Below the pieces are notes generated by a model that saw only the letters and a list, made by a program, of their open reading frames with translations, was not told the origin of the DNA and did not search any database. Positions 11,376 to 23,701 of a DNA stretch of 64,000 nt are shown here, one piece after another. Position numbers and translations under genes: made by a program. The stretch comes from Antennarius striatus. Its lineage: Eukaryota; Chordata; Actinopteri; Lophiiformes; Antennariidae. The stretch covers positions 15,288,501 through 15,352,500 of the forward strand of contig NC_090778.1 of the NCBI RefSeq assembly GCF_040054535.1. Direction: 5' to 3'. Positions within the stretch are counted from its first letter, which is position 1. Each line of letters opens with the position of its first letter.

Positions 11376-12350
11376 TTAAAACACATCACATCAAAAAAAC
11401 AATATTTACTGGTTGTGCCATACACTTACTGTGTTTACAGTGTCTACTGTAATACCTCAAAAAGCATCTTATTTAGCCTTGAGTTTCACTTAATTCTTCA
11501 ACTTGTGATTCCATTATCATGATTTATATTTTTTTAGATCTATGATTGTAATTTTGATCATTACATCTGTTTAAATGTACTTTGTATTAGAAAAATAATT
11601 CTTGGTGGACTGAGAAACATTTTAAAAATGTCTTGATGAGTTGGTGTCAAGAAGGCACTAAGTAAATGTTTGAAAAGTGACGTGTTTGTGAAGTGATTAG
11701 TAGTATGTAATATGAAGAGCAAGTAAAGTACCAGGTTACATGAAATAGGAGTCCAGGCAACAAAACTGCATCTCTGACTGTTTTTATGTTTTACACCCAT
11801 TGCAACAGATTCATTGACTCCTTGTTCCAGTGGTAGGGTTTGGTTACCACTCTGCATCACACGGGAAGAGAGTTAATTGCAATGAGTGTGTCTTGTTATG
11901 AACGTTAGATGTGTTGCTGAATCAGGAACAGTTCAGCTAAACTTGTTTGAAACTGGAGAAGCTGGAAACCTTAAGTAGTGTGTTTAAAATCATATTAATA
12001 GAGAAAAATACAATCGGTGTAATCACTGGAACGTGGTCACAGGCAGACACCACAAGAGTAGCAAAGAGAAAATTTAACAATGTTTTTGTCAATTTTTTTT
12101 GTTTTTGATATCTTGGGTAATTCTTCACTAATCCCAGACACATTAAACCCACCTGCCAAAACTATTGAATTATTTTTGCCTTTATGAACTCTCACAAGAT
12201 ACTATGCAAACTTTTGTTTAACACACTGCAGTATTTCCAGCAGACACTATTGTTAACAATATTTAAAAAAAATCATGAATATTGTAAATTTAGCAATGCT
12301 GTGCTTTGTATTTATCAAATAAAGTTTTCATTTGTATCACCTGTCTACAT
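11376..12350 (+). other. 3' UTR of the ICME-like gene
   Basis: AT-rich sequence without gene-like frames. AATAAA at 12318-12323 is the best polyadenylation signal and gives a 3' UTR of roughly 0.95 kb. Confidence 0.6.
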
Positions 12351-12985
12351 TTCCTTGTCTTAAATAGCAAAATCCAGTGCTCAGTGAAATACACAGGCTG
12401 CTTCTGTCAGGACTCAAGCTTCAGTTAAATGAAGGGATCTTCTTCTTTTTCTGTTCCGCAAAGTTCACTGTCTGTCTTTGGCACATTGTATTCTATGACC
12501 AACTCCTCTACTATCAAGCCAATGAAACAAAAGCATTGTAAATAGTTTATAACAACAAATACAATTAAGTTTCCCAGACACACAAAGTAGTTCTTTTATT
12601 TAACCCTTCAGTTCCTGTCACACATCTGAAGTATTTTGTAGATCAGCATTTTCCTGCTACTATCTACTGCAAATAGTATGACACAACATGGTCAGAAATA
12701 AGTAACACTCCTGGGGAATCTTAACCCGTTCCCCTCCAAGTGTTTGAGTGTGCATCATGTTTGTAGCAAAAGGCCTGTACTGATTTACTGCCTCAGTCCT
12801 AAAGTATGGAACACCCCCCAAAACTCATCTATTCGGCTGAGACTGTTGACTTTAAAAACTATTACGTTGACTTCTCATAATTAGACCGATTAGTTGGTGT
12901 ACTTTATGCTTATTTGTGTTGTGCACTGACTTAATTGTGATTTTGGGCTGCGGTGGAAATCCTGATTCCTTGCTTTATGTTAAGT
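12351..12985. other. Intergenic, nothing seen
   Basis: No gene-like frame and no recognised repeat between the ICME-like 3' UTR and the hAT-like element. Confidence 0.5.
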
Positions 12986-13682
12986 CCGTGGTTCTTAACC
13001 TGGGCTCGATCGAACCCTCGGGGGTTCGGTGAGACGGTCTCAGGGGTTCGTGGTGACACGCCCCCCTTAGCCATCACTGGCTGCAGGTGATCACGTGACG
13101 CTACACCGATTAGCCTACCTGTGCTACATGGGGTTTTGTGCACTCAGTAGTCGATTTATGCCTGTCATGATGGTACGTCATCTGATTGCTTTCTTAATAT
13201 TTTAATTCATAGTAACTATGTTGAGCACAAAAAGAAAGTAGTCGGACGAATATGTGCAACATGAATTTACATGTACTGTATAACGGAACGTGATGGGAGT
13301 CAGTGTTCTGCAGGATTTGCAATGTCAAGTTGAGCAACTCTAGTCTCACACTGGCAAAAATAAAGGAACACTTGCTTAAGATGCATGGAAAACAAAAGAA
13401 ACAGACTTTGCTGTGAAAATGACATTAGAGTAACACTTGCCAAGGTGAAGCCACACATATCTGAACTGGTCTCTCAGTAACAACAGAAGTCACACTGATT
13501 TACAGGAAGGTCATTTCATGTGAGTTCATGCACTGTCTTGGTTTTGTTCTTTGAAAAAGGTGACATTAATGCACAATTCATTAAATACATCAGTAAAACA
13601 GACTTATGTCTTAAATTTGGGGGGGGGGGAAAGTTTTTACTAAAGAAGGGTTCGGTACCTCCAACAAGGTTAAGAACCGCTG
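12986..13682 (+). mobile_element. Decayed hAT-type DNA transposon with BED/ZBED-like remnant
   Basis: Ends are inverted: the left end reads GTGGTTCTTAACC and the right end GGTTAAGAACCGC, about 0.7 kb apart. The GGGGTTCGGTGAG-like subterminal sequence at the left recurs as GGGTTCGGTACC at the right. Between them (about 13218-13390) are broken fragments of a BED zinc-finger-like N-terminus (LSTKRK, SDEY, HEFTC...) with stops and shifts, like ZBED5-type hAT transposase genes. No intact transposase remains. I did not see a convincing 8-bp target duplication. Confidence 0.65.
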
Positions 13683-13984
13683 TGTTCCTTTTTTCCCTTA
13701 TGTACAGTACTTACCTGCTTATAGTTACACTAAGTGTAAAATACTGGACATGCTTCTCCACCAGAGGAAGTACTGTAGTTTGAGACTGCAGTAGTAAGTA
13801 AAGCAGCGTGTAAAACCTATTGAACCATTAAGATTATCTGATTTGGTTGATACAAAGAGTTGATAAGTCGCATATTTTTGCCAATAAACTTAACATTCGA
13901 TGAGTAGCGGATTATGTTTACTTCACCTGTTTTAATTTTTTATTCGTGTTTTTTCTCTTTCATGACTTTTATTTTGAAAAGCGG
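13683..13984. other. Intergenic, nothing seen
   Basis: AT-rich spacer between the hAT-like element and the cspg4 promoter. No supported feature. Confidence 0.5.
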
Positions 13985-14222
13985 CTTTAGCACGCGCGCA
14001 CGTTGACGCGGGGCGGAGTCAGCCGCTCACCTCCAGCAGCGGTCCTCCAGTCGGCCGGGGCTCCAGTCGGCCGGGGCTCCGCGGGGTGGTCCCACTGCTC
14101 GAATCACCCCCACCTCCAGTGGCGTCAGAACCTATCCTCGTTGGTTCTACGGGACCGACGCGTTATAACCGGGTTATAAACATGTAACAGCCGCTCTTAA
14201 CGTTTCCACCGGGAGAAGAACG
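13985..14222 (+). promoter_or_regulatory. GC-rich cspg4 promoter/5' UTR region
   Basis: Sharp rise in GC and CpG just before the cspg4 start codon. It contains a GC-box-like GGGGCGGAG near 14009 and an exact tandem duplication of a 16-bp unit (CTCCAGTCGGCCGGGG at 14045-14060 and 14061-14076). There is no obvious TATA box. The transcription start is not determinable from sequence alone. Confidence 0.55.
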
Positions 14223-14310
14223 ATGGACTCTCCAGTCAGAAACAGTCTCCTGAAGTTGTGGCCCCGCTGTCTGCTGCTGTGGTCGTTCCTGCTCGGGCTG
14301 GCGTCGGGAG
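14223..14310 (+). CDS. cspg4: cspg4 exon 1 (signal peptide)
   Basis: ATG in CGATGG context. 29 codons plus 1 nt give a basic start and a leucine-rich core (CLLLWSFLLGLASG), a typical signal peptide. Donor GGGAG|GTAACT. Confidence 0.9.
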
Positions 14311-14637
14311 GTAACTAGTTTAAGACTCATTTTCAATGCAAACAAACGAAATACAAGTTTGATTCACGCTGCTTTTAAGGACAGCTGTGTGGAGATATCA
14401 TCATGCTGGTGAGCTGTGACGACTATCATCCAGTTTTTGTTGTTAAGTGAGGGGGTATTTTCACGCTGGAAACTCTTGTGTTCTAACCAGAACGTTATGG
14501 CTCATAAACACAGTTCTCCATTCTGGCTCTGGTTTCCTTCATATGCACACTCCAGCTCTATTTCTGTAATGCCATGGAGTCTCTCCTGGGGCACACTCAG
14601 TATCACTTTGCAGCTGTTTTAATGTTCTTTGCCTGTG

Positions 14638-14683
<46 letters not shown>

Positions 14684-17600
14684 TCCACAAATACTAGCCC
14701 CAGTTGTCATGATTATTTGGGAAAATCAAATCATTGTCTCCCATGAGTCGTGAGTACCAGACTCAGATGTGTATAATGAACACAGGGTATTTGCATTTTA
14801 TGAGAAGCAGCAGCAAAAATAACACTGTGCACAATAATAATAACACAATAACACAATAATTCACTCAAATTCACTCAGAAATGGACATTAGTTGGTGCAC
14901 TGACACATCTAATGTAAAAGTGAGTTGATTTTTGAAGTTACAACTTCACATGAAGTTCACATCCATGTGTGCATGCATTAGCGTTCTTGGTTGATTTCAT
15001 CCCGGGCCATGTGTCATCCGATTCAGCGTTCATCCATGCTGTGCCCCTTGGGATAATCAGGAATCACTTGTCCATGACTCACACTCTCACCATACCCTTC
15101 AATAAAATAATTACAGTATAAACATTTGTTTTGCTTCAGTGCGTTTCAGATTGTGTGCATCCTTCGTGTTCCAGCAGCATTATGCAACGAGGCTCTACTG
15201 AAACATCCACATCCCAAATCTTAACAATGCATCCGCAGCAGAGTGGCACAAATGTCAACACTCAGAGTGGGACTTCAGTCAAGTCGCATCTCTGATTCTG
15301 CTGTGTAAACTGAGCACACAGGCAGTGACAAGCACTGCTCTTACCCCTCAAATTAACTGTAAGCGGGTGTTCACTGAAAGGTCACCGGCTTTGTTCTTGT
15401 GAAATCTCACAAAAAAATGTGTGTGACGCACAGAAAACTGACCCCGCGGACACGTAGATTACAGGACAACCTCGAGCCTCTCATGTTTGTGCCACCTCAG
15501 GTAGACAATCAGGTGGATACTGGTATGTTTATATGTAGGTATTGTTCTCTGTCAGTCTGTTTTCCCTCTTAAATTTACACCACCCCAAAATAATGGCCAT
15601 GTTTCAATGGGAGCTTCCTCCCAAACAGTCGGCTTACAGCTATTCCTCATAGCTTTCTAAGAATCCAGCTCCCTTTCCAGACATGATATTCATGAATTCA
15701 ACAACTCTACAATGGAGCATGCCCCTCCATCGCTGGAGTTTAAGGCGGAAAAAATAGTGTTTCTTCCCTTTTGGCCAGTTGTCAGAAACGTTTCTTTATT
15801 ATGTACACAGAGTCAGTGGGATGAAAGAAAATGATGCATGAATGAGAATAAACTCGAGCCAGTCTGACTCACGGTCAGAGTGAGGATAACTAATGCTGCA
15901 TGTCATGTGCCTGTAAGCCAATTATTTTGTTTATTCCCAGTTGTATTTATAGTTTGTTTAACATTACACTCGACTTATCCATCAATGAACATTGATTTAA
16001 TTTTTACAAGTGGGAACTTTTTTTGGCAGAGGGATGCAGATTTGGCATGAAACATGCACTAAAGTGGGCTACAGCGGGTATTATAGGATGTAAACTATGT
16101 GACTGACTAGAATGTGAGTTGGTGACATGGAAGATTGTTGGCTGAAATATTAATTGGGAAAAACAAGCAAATTAATCTTTATCAAATGCGCTATAGACTG
16201 TTTGAATGCTTTAGTTGTGTTCAGGTATTTTATATTTATTTATATGTTTTCTGATTTTGATTTTTCATTTGAATGATATTGAAGTGAAAATCTTGCAGTG
16301 TTTGCTTTTGGTCAGACAGAACAAGAAAATGGAAAATACTAGTTTGGGATTTAGAAAAATCTTTCTATTCATTATTTTCTTAAAAATTAATTAAGAGACA
16401 ATAAACAAAAGAATTGTTACTAAAAGTTATTGTTAGACTAAATTCCATTGATCAAGAGAAAGTGCTTTGCTAATGGTAAAGTGTGGGGATACCCACTGAG
16501 AAACAAACCAGAATGTTGAGTTTATTCGTAATGTTGAAATTCTGTTTTGCTTTTTTGCTTAAAATTGGTGATTCACTGAGATTGATTTTTATTCTTTTTT
16601 CTTTTGATCTCCCTGCAGTCACTTTGCATACATTAATGACTGTATATTGATATAGCCAGAGGATTAATTTTCATGCTTCAGCAGTTTGATTGCCTTTGTT
16701 TAAACAGCTCAGGGCATTCAGATTTGGTTAATCAAACTGTCCATTAGTGCATTAACCTGTTTGAGAGCTGAAACAATGGATTGATTCACATTAACCATGT
16801 CACTGGCTCATTAGCACTAGTTTCTTTCTTCCCTTTTGGAAGTGAGGCGATCGTGCTTGTTAACCTTTGCATGGGAACTCATTAAAACTGAACCGATGGT
16901 GCCAGGGCACGGAGACTTAGATCAGAAAGCTTCAGAGTGTGTTAGCCAAGATTACAGGGTGATGTGAGACGGCTGGGTGGTGAGGTAGAAGAAACAGCTG
17001 GGTCCGTGAACCGTGCTCTTCCTGGAACATGAGGCCACAGACGGTGTAGTGATGTCGGAGCCTTTCATGTTCAGGGTGAAGGTTCCTGTCAGAGCAGGGC
17101 AGGCCTGAACACATCTGACTCCCTCCGAGACACCTCCACATCCACCTCCCCAGCTCGTAGAGTGTTGTTGTGGCATTAAAGTCAAATACATTTAAAATTC
17201 AGTTATGTCATTCCTGTGTTTTCAGACAGTTCATAAACACCTCTCTCCAAAAGCTACAGACAAGTGGAGACAAAAACCAGTATTTAATTCCAGTGAATGT
17301 GTGGAGTTTTGTTCTGTCCTAGTAGTTATTATTCAACAGGTAGAGCTTTAACCCATCATAAGTGTAACTTAAATAGATGTGATGACTGAACGCAAACTAC
17401 AAACACAACAGACCAATCAGGATGGCTATTACAGGAATTATTTTACGTATGGGATATGATTTAAATTTAAATAAAGAATAATTTGTGCAGTTGTATAAAT
17501 CTGTATAAATCACTCTATCTTTGTTCTCTTTCTCCTTCTCTCTTTTGCTATCTCTCATATTTTTTATTTTATTTTATATTTTTTCTTCTATCTTGTTCAC

Positions 17601-17741
17601 TGTTTTCACTTTCATTTCTCTTTTTTACCCTCTTTTTTACCCTCTTCTCTGCCATTTTTTACCCTCTTCTCGTATTTCCTTCTCCATTGCCCCCCCCCCT
17701 CTCTCCCCATCTTTCTCTCTCTCTTTGTTTGTGTGTGTGTG

Positions 17742-17829
<88 letters not shown>

Positions 17830-20800
17830 ATCAGCTCTGCTCTATTTTTAAAGAACAGTGAGTTTAATAATTAGCCTGGCTTTTATCTCTAAATGTCACA
17901 TGTTGACTATATTAAAACCACAATGCTAAACTAGATGTGCTGTCGATTTGCTGTTTCCCACACTGGTCTCACTTTGAGCGAGCATTAAATGTTAACTCAA
18001 CAGCCTGCATAAGACGGTAAACTCCACATTTGGCCACATGTACAGTACATTCTCCCTCTTCTTTTCTGTTTAAATTTTAATGAAGCATTTCTCTCTTTAA
18101 TGTCTCTCTCCAGCTTCCTTCTATGGCGATGGCTTTGTTCAGCTCAAGGCAACAGAGTCGTCCGACCATAACATGCTGCGCATTCGCTTCAGAACCTCCA
18201 GCACCAATGGCCTGCTGTTTCTCGCCACTGGCCCGACACATTATTTGCTACTGGAGCTTTTCGCTGGTCGCCTGCAGGTGGGTACATCTGTAGCCCCAGC
18301 ACATCAAGCGTGTGTGTTTATACATACATGAACACACACACACACACACATGCAAATATGTGCAGGCATACAGTACACACAGATGTTAGTGCTTGACCAC
18401 ATGCACACATATGAAAACACACCCAGACCACCGTGAGTTATTGCTCCATCTCAGTTGACAGTGTCATTCTCTTAGAGCAGTAACATAATCAGACAAGCCT
18501 GCATGGTGTGAGCAGAGTGTTAACACCATATCAGTCAGTTGTCACAGTGGAAACGAGGAGATATAATGAAAGCAGGAGATCTTGTCTTTGTTTATGAGGA
18601 ATCAAGTTATCATTGCATAACAGTACAGTTCACATTGAAAAAGTTGAAGGCACATGCATCATTCATATGCTTCTTACCACCTCTTTAAAACAATTTGATA
18701 ATTTGTCAAAAACTACATCATAAAATAGCAAATGATCATTTCAGAAGTTGAAAGCAAAAATGGTTCGCACTTTGGTTAAAAACACACATTGAAAGCATTC
18801 ATTTTTGGTTGATTTATCAATTGGTTAAATGAATGTTGTCACTTACTGTGATACTATCCTGCTGCGCATAAAGGTGTCTGCTCAGTGATTGTTGTACCTT
18901 TTGGTCAGTTCAGTCATAAATCTCGCAGGAATGTCTGTTGAAGTAAAATATGAGTTTCAGTCTGTTTGTGTTGAAATCACACATTTATTAATTTTTTCAT
19001 ACATTTATTCATAATATAAATTAGTACCTGTCAATCATACTTTACTGGTAATGAGGGAATATAACTGTTTGTCCCTGCTCCTTAAACTGGCACGGGTCAC
19101 CAAATACTTTTTTCACTGGCACAAGTGATCCTCAGGCTTGGGGTCTTATTCCATTTGAGTCAGTTATGAGCATTTGCTCCCTGGAAACCCATGCATGAAT
19201 AGCAGGGACTCAGCAGCAATCCTTGACAAGCATGTCATCCAAATGCAGTGTTAATCTGAGATGGTGACTCGAGGCAAAGAGATAACAGTTTTCTTCCTGT
19301 TTTAAATCACAAACCAAAGCTCACTGTTAAGACATCGCAGAATACAGTTTAAATCCAGTTTTCTTTGCTTTCACCTAGTAGCCAGTTAATTATTCATGAT
19401 AATATTCAGTAATTTATAGAAACAGTTACTTTATCTGATTCTAGGATTGATGTATGTATTTAGAATATACATATTATGTTTTTTTTCTAAATTCTGGGTA
19501 TTTTTTAGTAATCAGTGTTTTATGACTTGTTTATGATGGAAGATAAGGTGTTGTTATATGCATATGGGACAGAACAAAAAATATAATCAATGTAGTATGA
19601 ACTTTGCAAAAATATGTTTAAAGTATTGTGATTTTTACATCAATGTTGACAGTGAAGGAAGAGTCAAAAAATCACCAAAGTCACCATGGTTCATTCTTTA
19701 AGAACTGAAACTGTATTCAAAATTTTGCATCAGTCAATCAAACGGATAATGACTTCATAATGAGACATTTTACAACAGTATGAACCTAGAGTAGAACAAA
19801 CTATTGGTGGTGAAAGAGGGAAAAATTCAAGGTATATCCAGTCAGTGGGCCTTTCATCACATACATGCTATAAATGGGTATAGAGAAGTTCATGACAGTC
19901 TATCTGATAGTCAGTGTAGTATTGTGTTTCACAATGAGACCATTGCTATTCCAACATGCACACCATTTCCATGGCACACAGCGAAGATATTTAAGTTGTA
20001 AATCACAATAAGTGATGCAAAGTCAGAAGTACAAATTTAGATTGAATTTCTGCTTTTTCTTTATAGCTGAAACTGGATCTTGGATCAGGGGAACAAGTTT
20101 TACAGTCAGAAAGAGGCACCCAGCTCAATGACCTGGCCTGGCACTCCGTTGAAGTGTTGCATGTGCAGCACAATGTCACTCTGACAGTAGACAAGAACTC
20201 TCACACAATCGTACAGATGCCAGGCTCACAGCATGATCTCAATATTGTGGATGGCCTCTACGTTGGTGGGTCAGGAGGTCTTGACAGACTTTACCTCCCC
20301 AGAGACCTGGTTGGATTCAGAGGCTGCATGGATGACGTGATCTTCAATGAACGTGACTTGCTGTCATCACTGAGGCCCTATGCAGGGTTCAAAAGTGTCT
20401 ATGAGGTGTCTTTAGGCTGTAGTCCCCAATTCTTTGCCACAGAGGAGGATTCTATCAGTTTATTCAGCTCCAGAGCTTACATTTCTCTTCCAACCTGGAA
20501 CACCAAGCAGGAAGCGGTATTTGAGTGTGTTGTTCACACTTTGGCCAAAGACGGAATTATCCTGTATAATTCAGCCAGAGAAGGGGACTTTGTGGCTGTG
20601 GAGATCCAGGAAGGTCTACCAGTGACCATTATTGGGAAGGGTGGAACGAAAAGTGAGCTTCGCTCCCCCACATTCATTAATGATGGGAAGTGGCATTCAA
20701 TCAAGTTGCATTTCACCTCCAAAAGCCTTGAGCTGACTGTTGATGGAGAAGCAGTGAAAACCAGCCTACGTCTTCGCCCACAGGGGCTTCAGCTGAGAGG

Positions 20801-23643
20801 GTATCTTTTTGTTGGAGGTATTGATGACAGCACCAGGGCAGAAGTTAGGAAAGTGGGGCTTCTATCTGTGTCTGGAAAGCGAGTAAGGGGAGGTTCCTTC
20901 AAAGGGTGTTTGAAGAACATTGAAGTCAACAGAGTGAAGATGGGTCTCGCCAATTCTGTAGTTACGAAAGACATCTCAGTCGGTTGTGAGCCAGAGAAAG
21001 AAACAGATTCACTGACCCCTGTGAGTCCAACAAGCACTCCTATATCACTCTTTCACTTGATTACACCACCACCATTGTTTCAAATGTCCACCCTTGCAAG
21101 GGGCTTGGACAAAAGGTATGGCTCAAATTTTCTGCAGTTAAAAAACCTTGTTGTTCAAGAAGGAGGTCGAGCATCTCTGGAGGCCAAGCACATCAAGGTA
21201 CTTTTGGACTTCAAGAAGTTGGGCATTCGACAGTCTCAGATTATGTTTCGAATTATGGAGCAACCAGTTCGTGGTCAGATAAGACTTGATGTTGATCAGG
21301 ATCAAGAAGAGAACACCTTCAGCATGTTGGACCTTTGGCATGGACGAGTGATGTATATCCACGGAGGTTCAGAAGAACCAGATGACTTCTTCATGCTGTC
21401 CATTTATTCTAGCAGTAGAAAGGAAGTACCTGATTATTTGAAAGGCAACAAACTGTACCGCTACAATATTACCTTGACACCCACCAATGATTCACCTGAA
21501 CTCAGCCTCCCTGAAGGAAATCTCTTTGTTCTGTTGGAGAACTCAAAGAAGCATCTCACCACAGATGTTCTGAAGGCTACAGACATTGACAGCCCGTACA
21601 CCGACCTTGTCTTCTCTGTGCTTGGTAACCTTAATGCTGACGCAGGATATTTGGAAATAGAAAACAATCCTGGCAAGGTAGTGACTACATTCTCATATTT
21701 AGACTTGGAGGAACTTAGGGTGTACTATGTTCACACAGGAGTTAGAACTTCAAGGATAGTTTTCAGAGTTAGTGATGGGGAAAAGGTCAGCAACACTGTG
21801 GTTTTGAGGATCATGGCTGTAGCACTGGAATATAGGCTAGCAAATAACACAGGCATTAAAATCATTCAAGGAGAGTCAGCTATAATTAGTTGTGATCAGT
21901 TGGCTGTGCAAACCAATGCTGTGAAACAAGTTGTAGACATCCGCTATGATATTATCGAGCCCCCCCAGTATGGAGAGCTCCAGAGACTTCACTCAAGTGG
22001 TGAATGGAGGCCAACTGACTCATTTTCTCAAAGGCTTTTAGAAAAAGAGCGTCTGAGATATGTTAGCACTTTTCAAGAAATCCAGACATCCACTGCCACT
22101 GATTACTTTAAGAGCAAGGTTAATGTAGCTGGAAGAGCAAGCACTGAAGTAGTTTTCCCAATCACCATAAAATGGGTGAAGTATAACTTGGTGAAGAATG
22201 TAATGATAGAAATGGATAAAGTCAGAACAGTGACACTTGACTCTGAACATCTTTATGCTGCAGCTGAAGGTGTGGTCCTCTCAGAGGATGACCTTTATTT
22301 CAGGGTTCTCACCATACCAAAGAAAGGGAAACTTCTCCTTGGCAGCACAGTATTGGCCAAGAACTCAACCTTTAGCCAAAGGGATTTAACAAATCTGAAA
22401 GTACACTACGAGCTTGTCGACAGACCATATGAAGATACGAGTGACCGGTTCAAATTTCATTTGGTTTCCAAACACGCTCAGTCACAAAACTATGATTTCC
22501 AGTTTTCCATTAAAGCTGATGTGAATAGTGTGTTTATGAGAAATGACGTACTCTCACTCTTGGAGGGAGAAAGTAAACTTATCACAAAAAATTATCTGTT
22601 TGCAGAGACGTTGAGTACAAAGGATTTGTACTACACAGTCATTAGCAGTCCCAAACATGGAAAGCTAGCACGTATTAGCCAGTCAAACTCAAATGCTAGC
22701 TACAACAACATCTTAACTTTTAGTAATCAAGATATATTGGAGGAACGGATCATGTACATCCATGACGACAGTGAAACAACTCACGACGGATTCACTTTTA
22801 TAGCCTCAATCAGCCAAGGCTTCAAATCTTCTATCACAGAAGATGATATTGGCACCAAAGAAGGAATGTTCAACATTTCCATTCAGCTGGTCAATGACCA
22901 AAAGCCCATACGCACTATTGATAAAGTTTTCCATGTGGTGAGGGATGGACAGAAGCTACTCACTATAGATGATTTGTGTTATCGTGATGCAGACTCTGAT
23001 TTTGATGACAGCCAATTGATTTACACCAGACGTGGAATCCCGATGGGAGACTTGGTGCTGGTGAATGACACGACTCATCGTCTGTTCCAGTTTCGGCAGA
23101 AGGATTTGGAAGAAAAACAAGTGTTATTCATTCACAAAGGTGTGAGCATAGGCCGCTTTGTGCTCTTTGTGTCAGATGGAAAACATTTTGTGTCAAGCCT
23201 TTTAGACATCAGTGCTCATGACCCTTTCTTGAAAGCTGGCAACAACACTGGTCTACTGGTTCAGAAGGGCCAGTCCGTACCCATTTACACAAGTAATTTT
23301 AGTGTCATATCAAATTTGGACATTAGAGATGACCAGGAGGTCACTTTCAAGTTAAGTGAGGCTCCCAAGTATGGAGGACTCTTTTACAACGATACCAAGG
23401 TGGATTCTTTCTCACAGTCTGACTTAAAAGAAGGACTGATCTCCTATCGGCATAATGACAGTAAACACCTGGCAGACAAGTTCGGCCTCACAGTGAAAGC
23501 TAAAGGTCTTCAAGTTTCAATAAGAATCAGTGTGAAGGTTTACCTGGAGAGTCACCAGAGGCCACCCATTGTGCAGCATCACGACATTTTACTGGTGGAA
23601 GAGGGTAAACCAGCAAAGATTGACGAAACTAAACTGGAGGTGA

Positions 23644-23701
<58 letters not shown>

